Source of the DNA: Thermoanaerobacterales bacterium
GTDB taxonomy: Bacteria; Bacillota; Thermosediminibacteria; Thermosediminibacterales; Tepidanaerobacteraceae
Assembly (NCBI GenBank): GCA_012841995.1
Contig: DUTQ01000066.1
Span: 1 to 5,886 of the forward strand
DNA length: 5,886 bases
Reading direction: 5' to 3'
The translations under genes and the position numbers were made by a program. This document shows positions 1 through 5,566 of the stretch, in pieces (the stretch's first letter is position 1; each line of letters opens with the position of its first letter). The notes beneath the pieces were generated by a model. The model worked only from the letters and a program-made list of their open reading frames with translations. It had not been told where the DNA came from and made no database searches.

Positions 1-518
1 GTTGGCATTATTGCCTGCATAAAAGTAACCATTTGCTCAATGGCATCTTTACCAATTTGCAAAGCTACAGAAAAACTTTGAATAGCTATACTTATAATTA
101 CTAAATATACAACGCTAGAAGTAATTTTGCTTATGGTACTTTCTTCAAAGGCATTTTGGAAATTTTTTAATATGGCCGATATAATGCAAATTGCTACCAA
201 TTTAGCCAATATATAATAGTTTGCAGATATTTCTCTGAAAACGTATTTAATAATCCCCCTTAATAATCCTATTAGATCATAACTATTACTACCACGTATT
301 GAGTTTGTAAAATCTTTAATATCATATTGTGGTATATATTCGCCATATTTAGTATTTAATTCTTTTATAAAATAATCAAGTTCCTCATTATCAATAAGCT
401 GTAATTGTTCTTCAATAATTTTATTTTGTGCTATGACTTTACATGGATTTAACGAACAAAATATAATAATCAAACATATTGTTAATGCTCTTTTGTTAAC
501 TTGAGATATTTTGTACAT
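1..518 (-). CDS. spoIIIAE: Stage III sporulation protein AE, N-terminal part (cut by left edge)
   Basis: This gene encodes a large polytopic membrane protein of the SpoIIIA-SpoIIQ channel, placed in the mother-cell membrane that surrounds the forespore. Only the first 172 codons are in the window. The family is about 400 residues, so over half lies beyond the left edge. My translation from the ATG at 518 begins MYKISQVNKRALTICLIII, a signal peptide with a KR pair, a hydrophobic core and a possible cleavage site after V-I-A (residue 30). A soluble acidic stretch (about 31-85) follows, then two membrane segments (about 101-117 and 133-153). The visible part ends in a QAIMP motif like that of known SpoIIIAE proteins. 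The SD is AGGGGG, 5 bases upstream, and it overlaps the spoIIIAD stop codon. The gap to spoIIIAD is 9 bases, so the two are cotranscribed and probably translationally coupled. Identity rests on operon order plus topology and is secure. Confidence 0.93.
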   Translation of the reverse strand, partial: MYKISQVNKRALTICLIIIFCSLNPCKVIAQNKIIEEQLQLIDNEELDYFIKELNTKYGEYIPQYDIKDFTNSIRGSNSYDLIGLLRGIIKYVFREISANYYILAKLVAICIISAILKNFQNAFEESTISKITSSVVYLVIISIAIQSFSVALQIGKDAIEQMVTFMQAIMP

Positions 519-527
519 TTTTACCCC

Positions 528-914
528 CTATGGAAGAATCCCGAGTATTAAATCTAAAACAGCCAACAAAATCGGCAGTGATAAAACCATAATTGTTATT
601 TTTGCAGCAAATTCGATTTTAGTAGCGGTCGAAGAAGACCCTGCATCTTTGCAAATTTGTGACCCAAACTCTGCAATATATGAAATTCCAATTATCTTTA
701 AGATTGTAGACATATATAGGCTGTTTATATTTGCTCTTTGCGATAAATCCTTCAAAACATTTATTACTGCAAAAATTTTATCGAGCATCATTAAAAAAAT
801 TATTACACCTACAACAATGCTAATCTGCAGGGCGATTTCAGGTTTTTCTTGTTCAATTAAAACGACTAATATCGTTGCCACAAGACCCATCCCCACAATT
901 TGCGCAATTTCCAT
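528..914 (-). CDS. spoIIIAD: Stage III sporulation protein AD
   Basis: This is a small integral membrane subunit of the SpoIIIA channel complex made in the mother cell during engulfment. The product is 128 residues, close to the usual length of about 130. Four hydrophobic segments are visible at roughly 4-20, 28-43, 66-84 and 105-126. The conserved block EFGSQICKDAGSSSTATKIE in the second half is the family signature as I know it. The ATG at 914 is preceded by a full AGGAGG at 924-929 with 9-base spacing, and this SD contains the spoIIIAC stop codon (TAG, 928-930). AC and AD are therefore tightly coupled. The role of AD within the channel is not well defined in any species, but it is required for forespore development in Bacillus subtilis. 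Confidence 0.96.
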   Translation of the reverse strand: MEIAQIVGMGLVATILVVLIEQEKPEIALQISIVVGVIIFLMMLDKIFAVINVLKDLSQRANINSLYMSTILKIIGISYIAEFGSQICKDAGSSSTATKIEFAAKITIMVLSLPILLAVLDLILGILP

Positions 915-927
915 TAAATGAATCCTC

Positions 928-1125
928 CTAGTAAAGTTGAAACATAGTCTTCACTTTCGAGAATAGTTCAGCTACTAGCTGTATTACCATCATCAAAACT
1001 ACAACTACTCCAACTAGAGTTGTCATCTGTGCTTGTTCCTTTCTACCCGCTTCGTCCAGCACTTTACTCAGAATAGACACTACAATTCCAATTCCGGCTA
1101 TCTTAAATAATATATCTACATCCAC
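928..1125 (-). CDS. spoIIIAC: Stage III sporulation protein AC (GTG start)
   Basis: This is a very small membrane protein of the mother-cell SpoIIIA channel. I choose the GTG at 1125, which gives 65 residues starting MDVDILFKIAGIG. An in-frame ATG at 1140 would add five residues but has no SD upstream, and its own sequence contains the GAGGTG (1133-1138) that sits 7 bases before the GTG. Known SpoIIIAC proteins also begin close to an (M)xVDV- or MDV-type N-terminus and are 65-68 residues long. Two hydrophobic helices (about 5-22 and 35-54) are joined by a charged turn, DEAGRKEQAQ. The gap to spoIIIAB is 19 bases and to spoIIIAD is 13 bases. Family identity is firm; the start is inferred from SD position and length. 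Confidence 0.93.
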   Translation of the reverse strand: MDVDILFKIAGIGIVVSILSKVLDEAGRKEQAQMTTLVGVVVVLMMVIQLVAELFSKVKTMFQLY

Positions 1126-1132
1126 TAACAAA

Positions 1133-1138
1133 CACCTC
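1133..1138 (-). promoter_or_regulatory. Ribosome binding site deciding the spoIIIAC start
   Basis: GAGGTG lies 7 bases upstream of the GTG at 1125. It overlaps the last base of the in-frame upstream ATG (1138-1140) and the codon after it, so that ATG cannot use it. The bases before the ATG are an A/T-only run with no purine-rich SD. Confidence 0.75.
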
Positions 1139-1144
1139 ATTTAA

Positions 1145-1666
1145 TTAATATAATAATAGGAAAAACATTATGCCTGATAAAACGCCTAAGTATTTCCACA
1201 GTTTTTCGTTTTTTATCTTTTCTTCTAAGGCAATTGTTTCCTGCTGCTTTAAGCCTGCTATCGCTAATTCAATTTTTTTTATTTGATCATCTCTATCTGT
1301 CGATCCTAGATATTTACCAAAAGCACTCAATATCTCTATGTCTACTTGTTTTAGAGCTGTGTTCATAGAGAAATCTTTTAAGGCCATCTCCCATCCTTCA
1401 GATGGGGTAAAACCACTATGTGATGTTATATGTGTTTTAGTTTTTCTAAATAGTTCTGAAACTTCCCCTTCACAATTTTTGGCTACTCTGCTTAACGCTT
1501 CGGGCATTGGAGTCTGACCGTAGTTTATTTCTGATTCCATCATTGATAAGGCTGCCTGTAAATTTCTTAAAGTATCAGGTCTTTGTTTATAAGAAGCTGC
1601 AATTATAAAACCAATCATGCTACAAGAGAGAATGACCATAGCGCCACCAATGAGCTTTAGGAACAT
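1145..1666 (-). CDS. spoIIIAB: Stage III sporulation protein AB (GspF-like)
   Basis: SpoIIIAB is a mother-cell membrane protein that resembles the GspF/PilC platform proteins of type II secretion and type IV pili. It is thought to work with the SpoIIIAA ATPase. The product is 173 residues, against 171 in B. subtilis. It has an N-terminal membrane helix (about 4-24), a cytosolic helical domain and a C-terminal membrane helix (about 156-172). Family motifs are visible: an RP pair at 29-30, the ESEINYGQTP segment ending at residue 53, GSTDRDDQ at 121-128 and KNEKLWKYLG at 152-161. The ATG at 1666 has AAAGGGGG at 1677-1684 as SD, 10 bases upstream. The gap to spoIIIAA is 22 bases. The LSCS sequence near the N-terminus looks slightly like a lipobox but has no residue pattern that would support a lipoprotein. 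Confidence 0.96.
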   Translation of the reverse strand: MFLKLIGGAMVILSCSMIGFIIAASYKQRPDTLRNLQAALSMMESEINYGQTPMPEALSRVAKNCEGEVSELFRKTKTHITSHSGFTPSEGWEMALKDFSMNTALKQVDIEILSAFGKYLGSTDRDDQIKKIELAIAGLKQQETIALEEKIKNEKLWKYLGVLSGIMFFLLLY

Positions 1667-1688
1667 TTAAAATTTGCCCCCTTTCTTC

Positions 1689-2678
1689 TTAACTAAAATG
1701 TTTTATTAAGTTGAAATCTTCGTCGAATATTTTCTCCAAGCTTCCAACTCCACTGCTAAAACCTAAAAATACATATCGTTTAAACATTCTATTTTCTAAT
1801 AACTCATGCATTATAGGTCTTCTCATTATCTCTTCAAGATTATTGCCATGAGCAGTAGCTATTATTGTAATACCAGCATTTATAGCTTCTTGTAGGGCTA
1901 GCACATCCTCATGTCTACCTACCTCATCTGTTGCGATAATGTCTGGTGACATGGAACGAAGTAACATTACAATTCCAACAGCTTTTGGACACCCATCAAT
2001 TACATCTGTCCTAATTCCAACATTATTTTGCGGTTTACCTTCATAACAACAAGCTATCTCTGATCTTTCATCTACTAGCCCTATTTTATAGCCTTTGATA
2101 TTTCTCTTTGCATCACCATTGCTTAATTGTCTTATTAAATCTCGCAAAAGTGTGGTTTTTCCTGCTTTAGGTGGCGACAATATTAAGGTATTATAAATAG
2201 CTTTTCTTTCATCAGTTAAATAGTCAATAAGATTATCAGCTGCCCCAATAACTTCTCTAGCTATTCTAATATTCAAACTACATATATGCTTTAGTGTTTT
2301 AATCTGGCCTTCATGTAATACTGCTTTTCCAGCAAGTCCCACCCTATGACCGCCTGGTATGGTTATGTAACCGTTTTTAATTTCTTCCTCAAGTGCATAT
2401 ACGGACCCCTTACTGATTAACTGAAAGGTTTTCTCTATATCGTCTTTTGTCACAAAATAAACATCAGTCAGTTGATTTGTTAGTTCACCTTTAATAGTAA
2501 CCATATAATCCATGTTTCCTTTTACCAACATGAAAGGTTTCATCATTCTCAATCTGATTTCTTCAAGGTCAAGTAATTTATGTTCAGGAATTTTTTGCAT
2601 GATGTTACGCAAAGATACTGAAATAAGGGGAAATATATTTAATTTTAATTCGTTTGTAACGCTTTTTTCATTTAGCAT
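1689..2678 (-). CDS. spoIIIAA: Stage III sporulation protein AA, secretion-type ATPase
   Basis: SpoIIIAA is the mother-cell AAA-type ATPase of the SpoIIIA channel, related to the ATPases of type II/IV secretion and type IV pili. ATP hydrolysis is needed for late forespore gene expression in B. subtilis. From the ATG at 2678 the product is 329 residues (307 in B. subtilis). Visible motifs are the Walker A loop SPPKAGKTT (168-176), a conserved LVDERSE (201-207), Walker B IIATDEVGRHE (247-257) and an ATAHG sensor-like segment (274-278). The N-terminal half holds the IRLR segment (41-44) and the IPGGHRVGLAG block (107-117). The frame stays open to a TTG at 2744, but that extension lies over a terminator U-tract and the likely promoter, so I reject it. 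The SD GAGGGGG (2688-2694) fits the ATG. This is the first gene of the spoIIIA operon. Confidence 0.96.
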   Translation of the reverse strand: MLNEKSVTNELKLNIFPLISVSLRNIMQKIPEHKLLDLEEIRLRMMKPFMLVKGNMDYMVTIKGELTNQLTDVYFVTKDDIEKTFQLISKGSVYALEEEIKNGYITIPGGHRVGLAGKAVLHEGQIKTLKHICSLNIRIAREVIGAADNLIDYLTDERKAIYNTLILSPPKAGKTTLLRDLIRQLSNGDAKRNIKGYKIGLVDERSEIACCYEGKPQNNVGIRTDVIDGCPKAVGIVMLLRSMSPDIIATDEVGRHEDVLALQEAINAGITIIATAHGNNLEEIMRRPIMHELLENRMFKRYVFLGFSSGVGSLEKIFDEDFNLIKHFS

Positions 2679-2687
2679 ATTCCTTGT

Positions 2688-2693
2688 CCCCCT
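2688..2693 (-). promoter_or_regulatory. Ribosome binding site deciding the spoIIIAA start
   Basis: AGGGGG ends 9 bases before the ATG at 2678. It can pair with the 16S tail with one G-U wobble. It supports the internal ATG over the open-frame extension to 2744, which has no SD. Confidence 0.7.
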
Positions 2694-2704
2694 CTTTTTA
2701 ATTA

Positions 2705-2734
2705 ATTTATATTTCAAAGTGTAATTTATTATGA
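2705..2734 (-). promoter_or_regulatory. Candidate sigma-E promoter of the spoIIIA operon
   Basis: Reading the minus strand, TCATAAT (2734-2728) matches the sigma-E -35 pattern KMATATT at 6 of 7 positions. ATATAAAT (2712-2705) matches the -10 pattern CATACAAT at 6 of 8, with a spacer of 15 bases, within the known range of about 13-15. Transcription would start near 2698, leaving a leader of about 20 bases with the SD. The spoIIIA operon is a sigma-E target in B. subtilis. The region is very AT-rich, so chance matches are likely, and the C that usually opens the -10 is missing. Position between a terminator and spoIIIAA is the better argument. Confidence 0.45.
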
Positions 2735-2742
2735 CTTTAAGC

Positions 2743-2770
2743 AAAAAAAAAAGAGGGTTTACACCCTCTT
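2743..2770 (-). terminator. Rho-independent terminator after the efp block
   Basis: On the minus strand an 8-bp perfect stem (AAGAGGGT / ACCCTCTT, 2770-2763 and 2758-2751) encloses a 4-base loop. The stem's terminal TT runs into eight further T residues (2750-2743). It begins 10 bases after the stop of the zinc-ribbon gene. There is no T-run on the other side, so it works in one direction only. It separates housekeeping transcription from spoIIIA. Confidence 0.92.
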
Positions 2771-2780
2771 GTAATATATT

Positions 2781-3218
2781 TTATTCAGTTTCTTCTTCAA
2801 ATTCTATATTTATAGTCTCATTGCAGTTAGGACATTCTGTTTTTCCATCATCATCTAGCAAGTCTATATCAATATAAACCGTTTCATGACAGTGTGGACA
2901 TTCAGTTTCAATAAAATCTTCGTCATCTAAATCAAAATCATCTTCGTCGAAATCATCAAAATCATCATATTCATAATCATCGTCATAACCTTCTTCATTC
3001 TCATAGAAATCTTCTTCCAATTTCCCAAGATCTTCATCAATACTTTCGAGATATTCTTCAGTTTCTTCAGCACTAATTTCTAATTCTTCCACAGCCATGG
3101 CTATTTCCCCAATTACATTTATTATTTCTATCATTAGTTTTTTTTCTTTAGTATCCTCCAGGTCAAGGCCATCAGCTAATCCTCTTAAATATGAAATTTT
3201 TGATTTTAAACTATTCAT
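2781..3218 (-). CDS. CD1247-type small acidic zinc-ribbon protein, function unknown
   Basis: The 145-residue product has three parts. Residues 1-70 form a helical N-terminal domain (MNSLKSKISYLRGLADGLDL at the start) that I recognise as the CD1247 N-terminal type found across Clostridia, usually near efp. Residues 70-104 are an extremely acidic linker of D, E, Y and F. Residues 105-145 form a zinc ribbon with CPHC (107-110) and CPNC (129-132), each followed by a similar acidic-hydrophobic strand (ETVYIDIDL and ETINIEF). No enzyme motif or membrane segment is seen. The ATG at 3218 has a strong AAGGAGG 6 bases upstream (3225-3231). The gene lies 20 bases after the efp stop with no room for a promoter, so it is cotranscribed with efp and ends that operon. 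Such proteins are sometimes named as regulators in databases; I see no helix-turn-helix to support that. Confidence 0.85.
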   Translation of the reverse strand: MNSLKSKISYLRGLADGLDLEDTKEKKLMIEIINVIGEIAMAVEELEISAEETEEYLESIDEDLGKLEEDFYENEEGYDDDYEYDDFDDFDEDDFDLDDEDFIETECPHCHETVYIDIDLLDDDGKTECPNCNETINIEFEEETE

Positions 3219-3238
3219 TTTTTTCCTCCTTTCTTTTA

Positions 3239-3796
3239 TTACACCCGGCTTAAATATTCGCCGGACCTAGTGTCAATTCGAATTATTTCACCAACCTCTA
3301 TAAAAAGTGGTACTTGCACTACAGCTCCTGTTTCTACCTTAGCCGGTTTTGTACCACCAGTTGCAGTATCGCCTTTAAAACCAGGTTCTGTTTCAGTGAC
3401 TTTTAATTCTACAAAGTTAGGCAATTCAATACCTATGGGCAATCCCTCATAAAACGCAACCTGAACTTCCATATTCTCCTTTAAAAATTCTATGCTTTCA
3501 CCTATGAGATCAGCATTTAAAGGAATTTGCTCATAACTTTGTGTATCCATAAAATAATACATGTCTCCACTAGCATATAAATACTGCATATTTTTCCTAT
3601 CAATTATAGCTCTATTGAGTTTTTCGCCAGCTCTAAAAGTCTTTTCAAGAACTTGTCCAGTTTTAACATTTTTTACCTTGGTTCTTACAAATGCAGCACC
3701 TTTTCCAGGTTTAACATGTTGAAAATCCACTACAGTATAGACATCACCATCAATTTCTACTGTAACTCCAGTTCTTAAATCATTTGTAGATATCAT
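3239..3796 (-). CDS. efp: Translation elongation factor P
   Basis: EF-P enters the ribosomal E site and promotes peptide bond formation when the ribosome stalls on consecutive prolines. From the ATG at 3796 the product is 185 residues, the standard family length. The N-terminal KOW-like domain carries the loop VKPGKGAAF, with K32 at its tip. This is the residue modified with 5-aminopentanol in B. subtilis and equivalent to the beta-lysylated K34 of Escherichia coli. The C-terminal OB domain ends in the conserved block [16 protein letters not shown] followed by [15 protein letters not shown]. The frame stays open to an ATG at 3811, but there GGGAGG abuts the codon with no spacing, whereas GGAGG at 3805-3809 lies 8 bases before the chosen start. 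The gap to the upstream peptidase is 34 bases. Confidence 0.98.
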   Translation of the reverse strand: MISTNDLRTGVTVEIDGDVYTVVDFQHVKPGKGAAFVRTKVKNVKTGQVLEKTFRAGEKLNRAIIDRKNMQYLYASGDMYYFMDTQSYEQIPLNADLIGESIEFLKENMEVQVAFYEGLPIGIELPNFVELKVTETEPGFKGDTATGGTKPAKVETGAVVQVPLFIEVGEIIRIDTRSGEYLSRV

Positions 3797-3804
3797 AAAA
3801 TAAA

Positions 3805-3809
3805 CCTCC
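3805..3809 (-). promoter_or_regulatory. Ribosome binding site deciding the efp start
   Basis: GGAGG lies 8 bases upstream of the ATG at 3796. Its position inside the first codons of the longer frame (ATG at 3811) argues against that longer form. Confidence 0.75.
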
Positions 3810-3830
3810 ATCCTCCCAATATATTAAAGA

Positions 3831-4904
3831 TCAAATGCAAATAAGTTGTTTTGGGCTACTTGTGATGTTTTTACAACCATCATCAGTAATAATAACCATA
3901 TCTTCAATTCTAACCCCACCAAGATTTTGTATGTAGATGCCTGGCTCTATAGTAACAACCATTCCTGATAAAAGATTGCTTTCACTTTTGGGGGATAAAT
4001 AAGGGTTTTCATGAATTTCAAGTCCTACGCCATGACCCAGGCTATGACCGAAATTTTGTTTAAAGCCATAGTTATTAATTATATCTCGAGCTATCTTATC
4101 TACATCTTTCCCAAAAACTTGAGATTTTATATAATTTAAAGCCGCTTCTTGAGCTTCTAAAACTATCTCATAAATCTCAATTTGTTTTTTATTTGGTGTT
4201 CCTAATATAACTGTCCTTGTCATATCAGAGCAATAATTCAAAAAGCGAGCACCAAAATCAAATGTGATTAAATCACCTTCCTGCAATTTTCTATTAGTAG
4301 CGATCCCATGAGGTAAAGAGCTCCTTGGGCCAGAAGCAATTATCGTTTTAAAGGCTGTTCCCTGAGCACCGAGATTTCTCATGTAATACTCCATTTCTAA
4401 TTCAAGCTCTTTCTCTGAAACCCCCGTTTTTATATATTCTATTATATGCGTAAAAGTTTGGTCTGTGATTTCCTGAGCCTTTATTATCTTTTCAACTTCG
4501 TCGGGTTCTTTAATTGATCGCAATTCCTCCAAAATATAATCTGCTTCAAAAACTTGAATGTTATTAAGGCTGCTTAGCATCTTATTATAATCTTTTACAG
4601 TTAAGTGTTGAGCTTCAAATCCCAAGCTTTTTACACTAGATAATGTAATTAGTTCACCACAGCGCCGAAAAAGTGAGTTGGTGTTAAATACAACAATTTC
4701 AAAACATGGTGCTTCGTTTTCTGCTTGTTCTTTGTATCTAAAGTCTACAACAAGATATGCTTTATTTGTTGTAAGAACAACAGCACCTTCACTGCCTGTA
4801 AAGCCACTTACATAATACATATTTTCAGGTTTTGTTATTAGTAAGCCATCAAGTTGTGCTTTCTCAAGCCTGTTTCTTACTTTGTCAAGCCTGCATTTAT
4901 GCAA
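3831..4904 (-). CDS. Xaa-Pro aminopeptidase, M24B family (YqhT/PepP-like), TTG start
   Basis: This cytosolic metallopeptidase removes the N-terminal residue from peptides with proline in second place. The product is 357 residues, typical of the YqhT class. An N-terminal creatinase-like domain (about 1-130) contains the usual ENMYYVSGFTGSEG. The C-terminal pita-bread domain carries all five metal ligands: D216 (FDFGA), D227 (SDMTRT), H287 (FGHSLGHGVG), E320 (TIEPGIY) and E334 (VRIED), plus the substrate-binding H199 (LPHG). The start is TTG at 4904, with GGGAGG at 4912-4917 spaced by 7 bases. The nearby ATG is out of frame. The gene stands next to efp, as yqhT does in B. subtilis, and has its own candidate promoter. 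Substrate specificity is inferred from the family. Confidence 0.95.
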   Translation of the reverse strand: MHKCRLDKVRNRLEKAQLDGLLITKPENMYYVSGFTGSEGAVVLTTNKAYLVVDFRYKEQAENEAPCFEIVVFNTNSLFRRCGELITLSSVKSLGFEAQHLTVKDYNKMLSSLNNIQVFEADYILEELRSIKEPDEVEKIIKAQEITDQTFTHIIEYIKTGVSEKELELEMEYYMRNLGAQGTAFKTIIASGPRSSLPHGIATNRKLQEGDLITFDFGARFLNYCSDMTRTVILGTPNKKQIEIYEIVLEAQEAALNYIKSQVFGKDVDKIARDIINNYGFKQNFGHSLGHGVGLEIHENPYLSPKSESNLLSGMVVTIEPGIYIQNLGGVRIEDMVIITDDGCKNITSSPKQLICI

Positions 4905-4911
4905 CTTTCTT

Positions 4912-4917
4912 CCTCCC
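4912..4917 (-). promoter_or_regulatory. Ribosome binding site supporting the TTG start of the peptidase
   Basis: GGGAGG lies 7 bases upstream of the TTG at 4904. The in-frame codons after it give the expected family N-terminus (HKCRLDKVRNRLEK), and no in-frame ATG occurs until residue 29. Confidence 0.8.
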
Positions 4918-4964
4918 TAATTTAATTAACCAACCACACCTTGGCTTGCCCCCGAAAATGATAT

Positions 4965-4973
4965 AGTATAGCA
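4965..4973 (-). promoter_or_regulatory. Candidate extended -10 sigma-A promoter for the peptidase-efp operon
   Basis: On the minus strand TGC directly precedes TATACT (4970-4965), giving the TG-N extended -10 plus a hexamer that matches TATAAT at 5 of 6 positions. No good -35 hexamer sits 16-18 bases upstream (the region is T-rich), which is common for extended -10 promoters. Transcription would start near 4958, with a leader of about 54 bases. The site is in the 119-base gap between aroK and the peptidase, where a promoter is expected. Confidence 0.5.
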
Positions 4974-5009
4974 AATATCGATTTATAAAAACCCAAAAAA
5001 CTCAAATAT

Positions 5010-5023
5010 AATGTTACCACATT
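5010..5023 (-). terminator. Weak hairpin just after aroK, doubtful terminator
   Basis: AATGT and ACATT flank GGTA directly after the aroK stop, forming a 5-bp AT-rich stem. A run of six T residues begins only after a further nine bases (5000-4995). Stem strength and distance to the T-run are both poor for intrinsic termination. The rest of the gap (4905-5009) holds the candidate promoter and the leader of the peptidase gene. Confidence 0.18.
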
Positions 5024-5566
5024 TCATTTTTTTTGAATAGGGTAAACTTCTTTTTTATAAATATTCATTATATATTGTGCAATTTGTTTAGGAGTTTTTT
5101 GACCAGTATAAATACTATAATCACAATAGCGTTCGTATAAGATACGCCTTTTTTTATAAAGCATATGTATCTCATATGAATTTGCTTTGGTTAATAATGG
5201 TCGATTATTATTATTCTGATCAATTCTCTTTAATAATTCTTTGACAGGGGCTTTTAACCAAAATATAGTTCCATTGACTTTAAGTTTATTCATAATATCT
5301 GGATTTAAAACCATGCCACCACCTGTTGATATAACCTTGAACTTATCATTTCGCAATTTTTCTGCTATTTGTAATTCCTGGTTTCTAAAAAAAGCCTCTC
5401 CATACCTATTAAAAATCTGATCAATGCTCATATTAAAGCGTTCTTCTATAAGAATGTCTGTATCTATAAAATCGAAATTTAACATATTAGCAAGAATCCT
5501 TGCTACCGAAGTTTTACCGCTGCACATGAAACCAATTAGAACAATATTAGTTTTTTCCATCTTCAC
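5024..5566 (-). CDS. aroK: Shikimate kinase
   Basis: Shikimate kinase phosphorylates the 3-hydroxyl of shikimate with ATP, the fifth step of chorismate synthesis, in the cytosol. The product is 180 residues from the GTG start (178 from the ATG), a normal length. It shows Walker A GFMCSGKT (12-19), the substrate-binding DTD (35-37), FR with R61, the GGG shikimate-binding loop (82-84), the lid motif RPLL (122-125) and a C-terminal KKRRILYERYCDY helix. The GTG at 5566 overlaps the stop of the upstream gene (GTGA, 5563-5566), a classical coupling arrangement. An ATG two codons later (5560) is an alternative. Neither has a strong SD (only a weak GGAT near 5574). Here aroK stands without aroB or aroQ between it and the peptidase, unlike many relatives as I recall them. 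Confidence 0.95.
   Translation of the reverse strand: MKMEKTNIVLIGFMCSGKTSVARILANMLNFDFIDTDILIEERFNMSIDQIFNRYGEAFFRNQELQIAEKLRNDKFKVISTGGGMVLNPDIMNKLKVNGTIFWLKAPVKELLKRIDQNNNNRPLLTKANSYEIHMLYKKRRILYERYCDYSIYTGQKTPKQIAQYIMNIYKKEVYPIQKK

Noticed and set aside
511..921. Plus-strand 136-codon open frame
   Set aside because: It is exactly antisense to spoIIIAD, has no SD, and reads as a low-complexity isoleucine-rich shadow of that membrane protein.
1640..1666. Possible lipoprotein signal in SpoIIIAB (LSCS)
   Set aside because: The cysteine lies in the middle of the hydrophobic helix with no proper lipobox, and the family has an uncleaved N-terminal membrane helix.
2512..2724. Plus-strand 70-codon open frame
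   Set aside because: It is antisense to the spoIIIAA N-terminus and promoter, has no family resemblance, and lies in AT-rich DNA.
2679..2744. 22-codon N-terminal extension of spoIIIAA from a TTG
   Set aside because: It covers the terminator T-run and the candidate promoter, lacks an SD, and makes the protein longer than the family.
3270..3452. Plus-strand 60-codon open frame
   Set aside because: It is wholly antisense to efp and has no SD or recognisable motif.
4930..4944. CCAA/TTGG inverted repeat in the peptidase leader as a possible riboswitch or attenuator
   Set aside because: The stem is only 4 bp with a 7-base loop, the leader is about 54 bases, and there is no T-run or known aptamer core.
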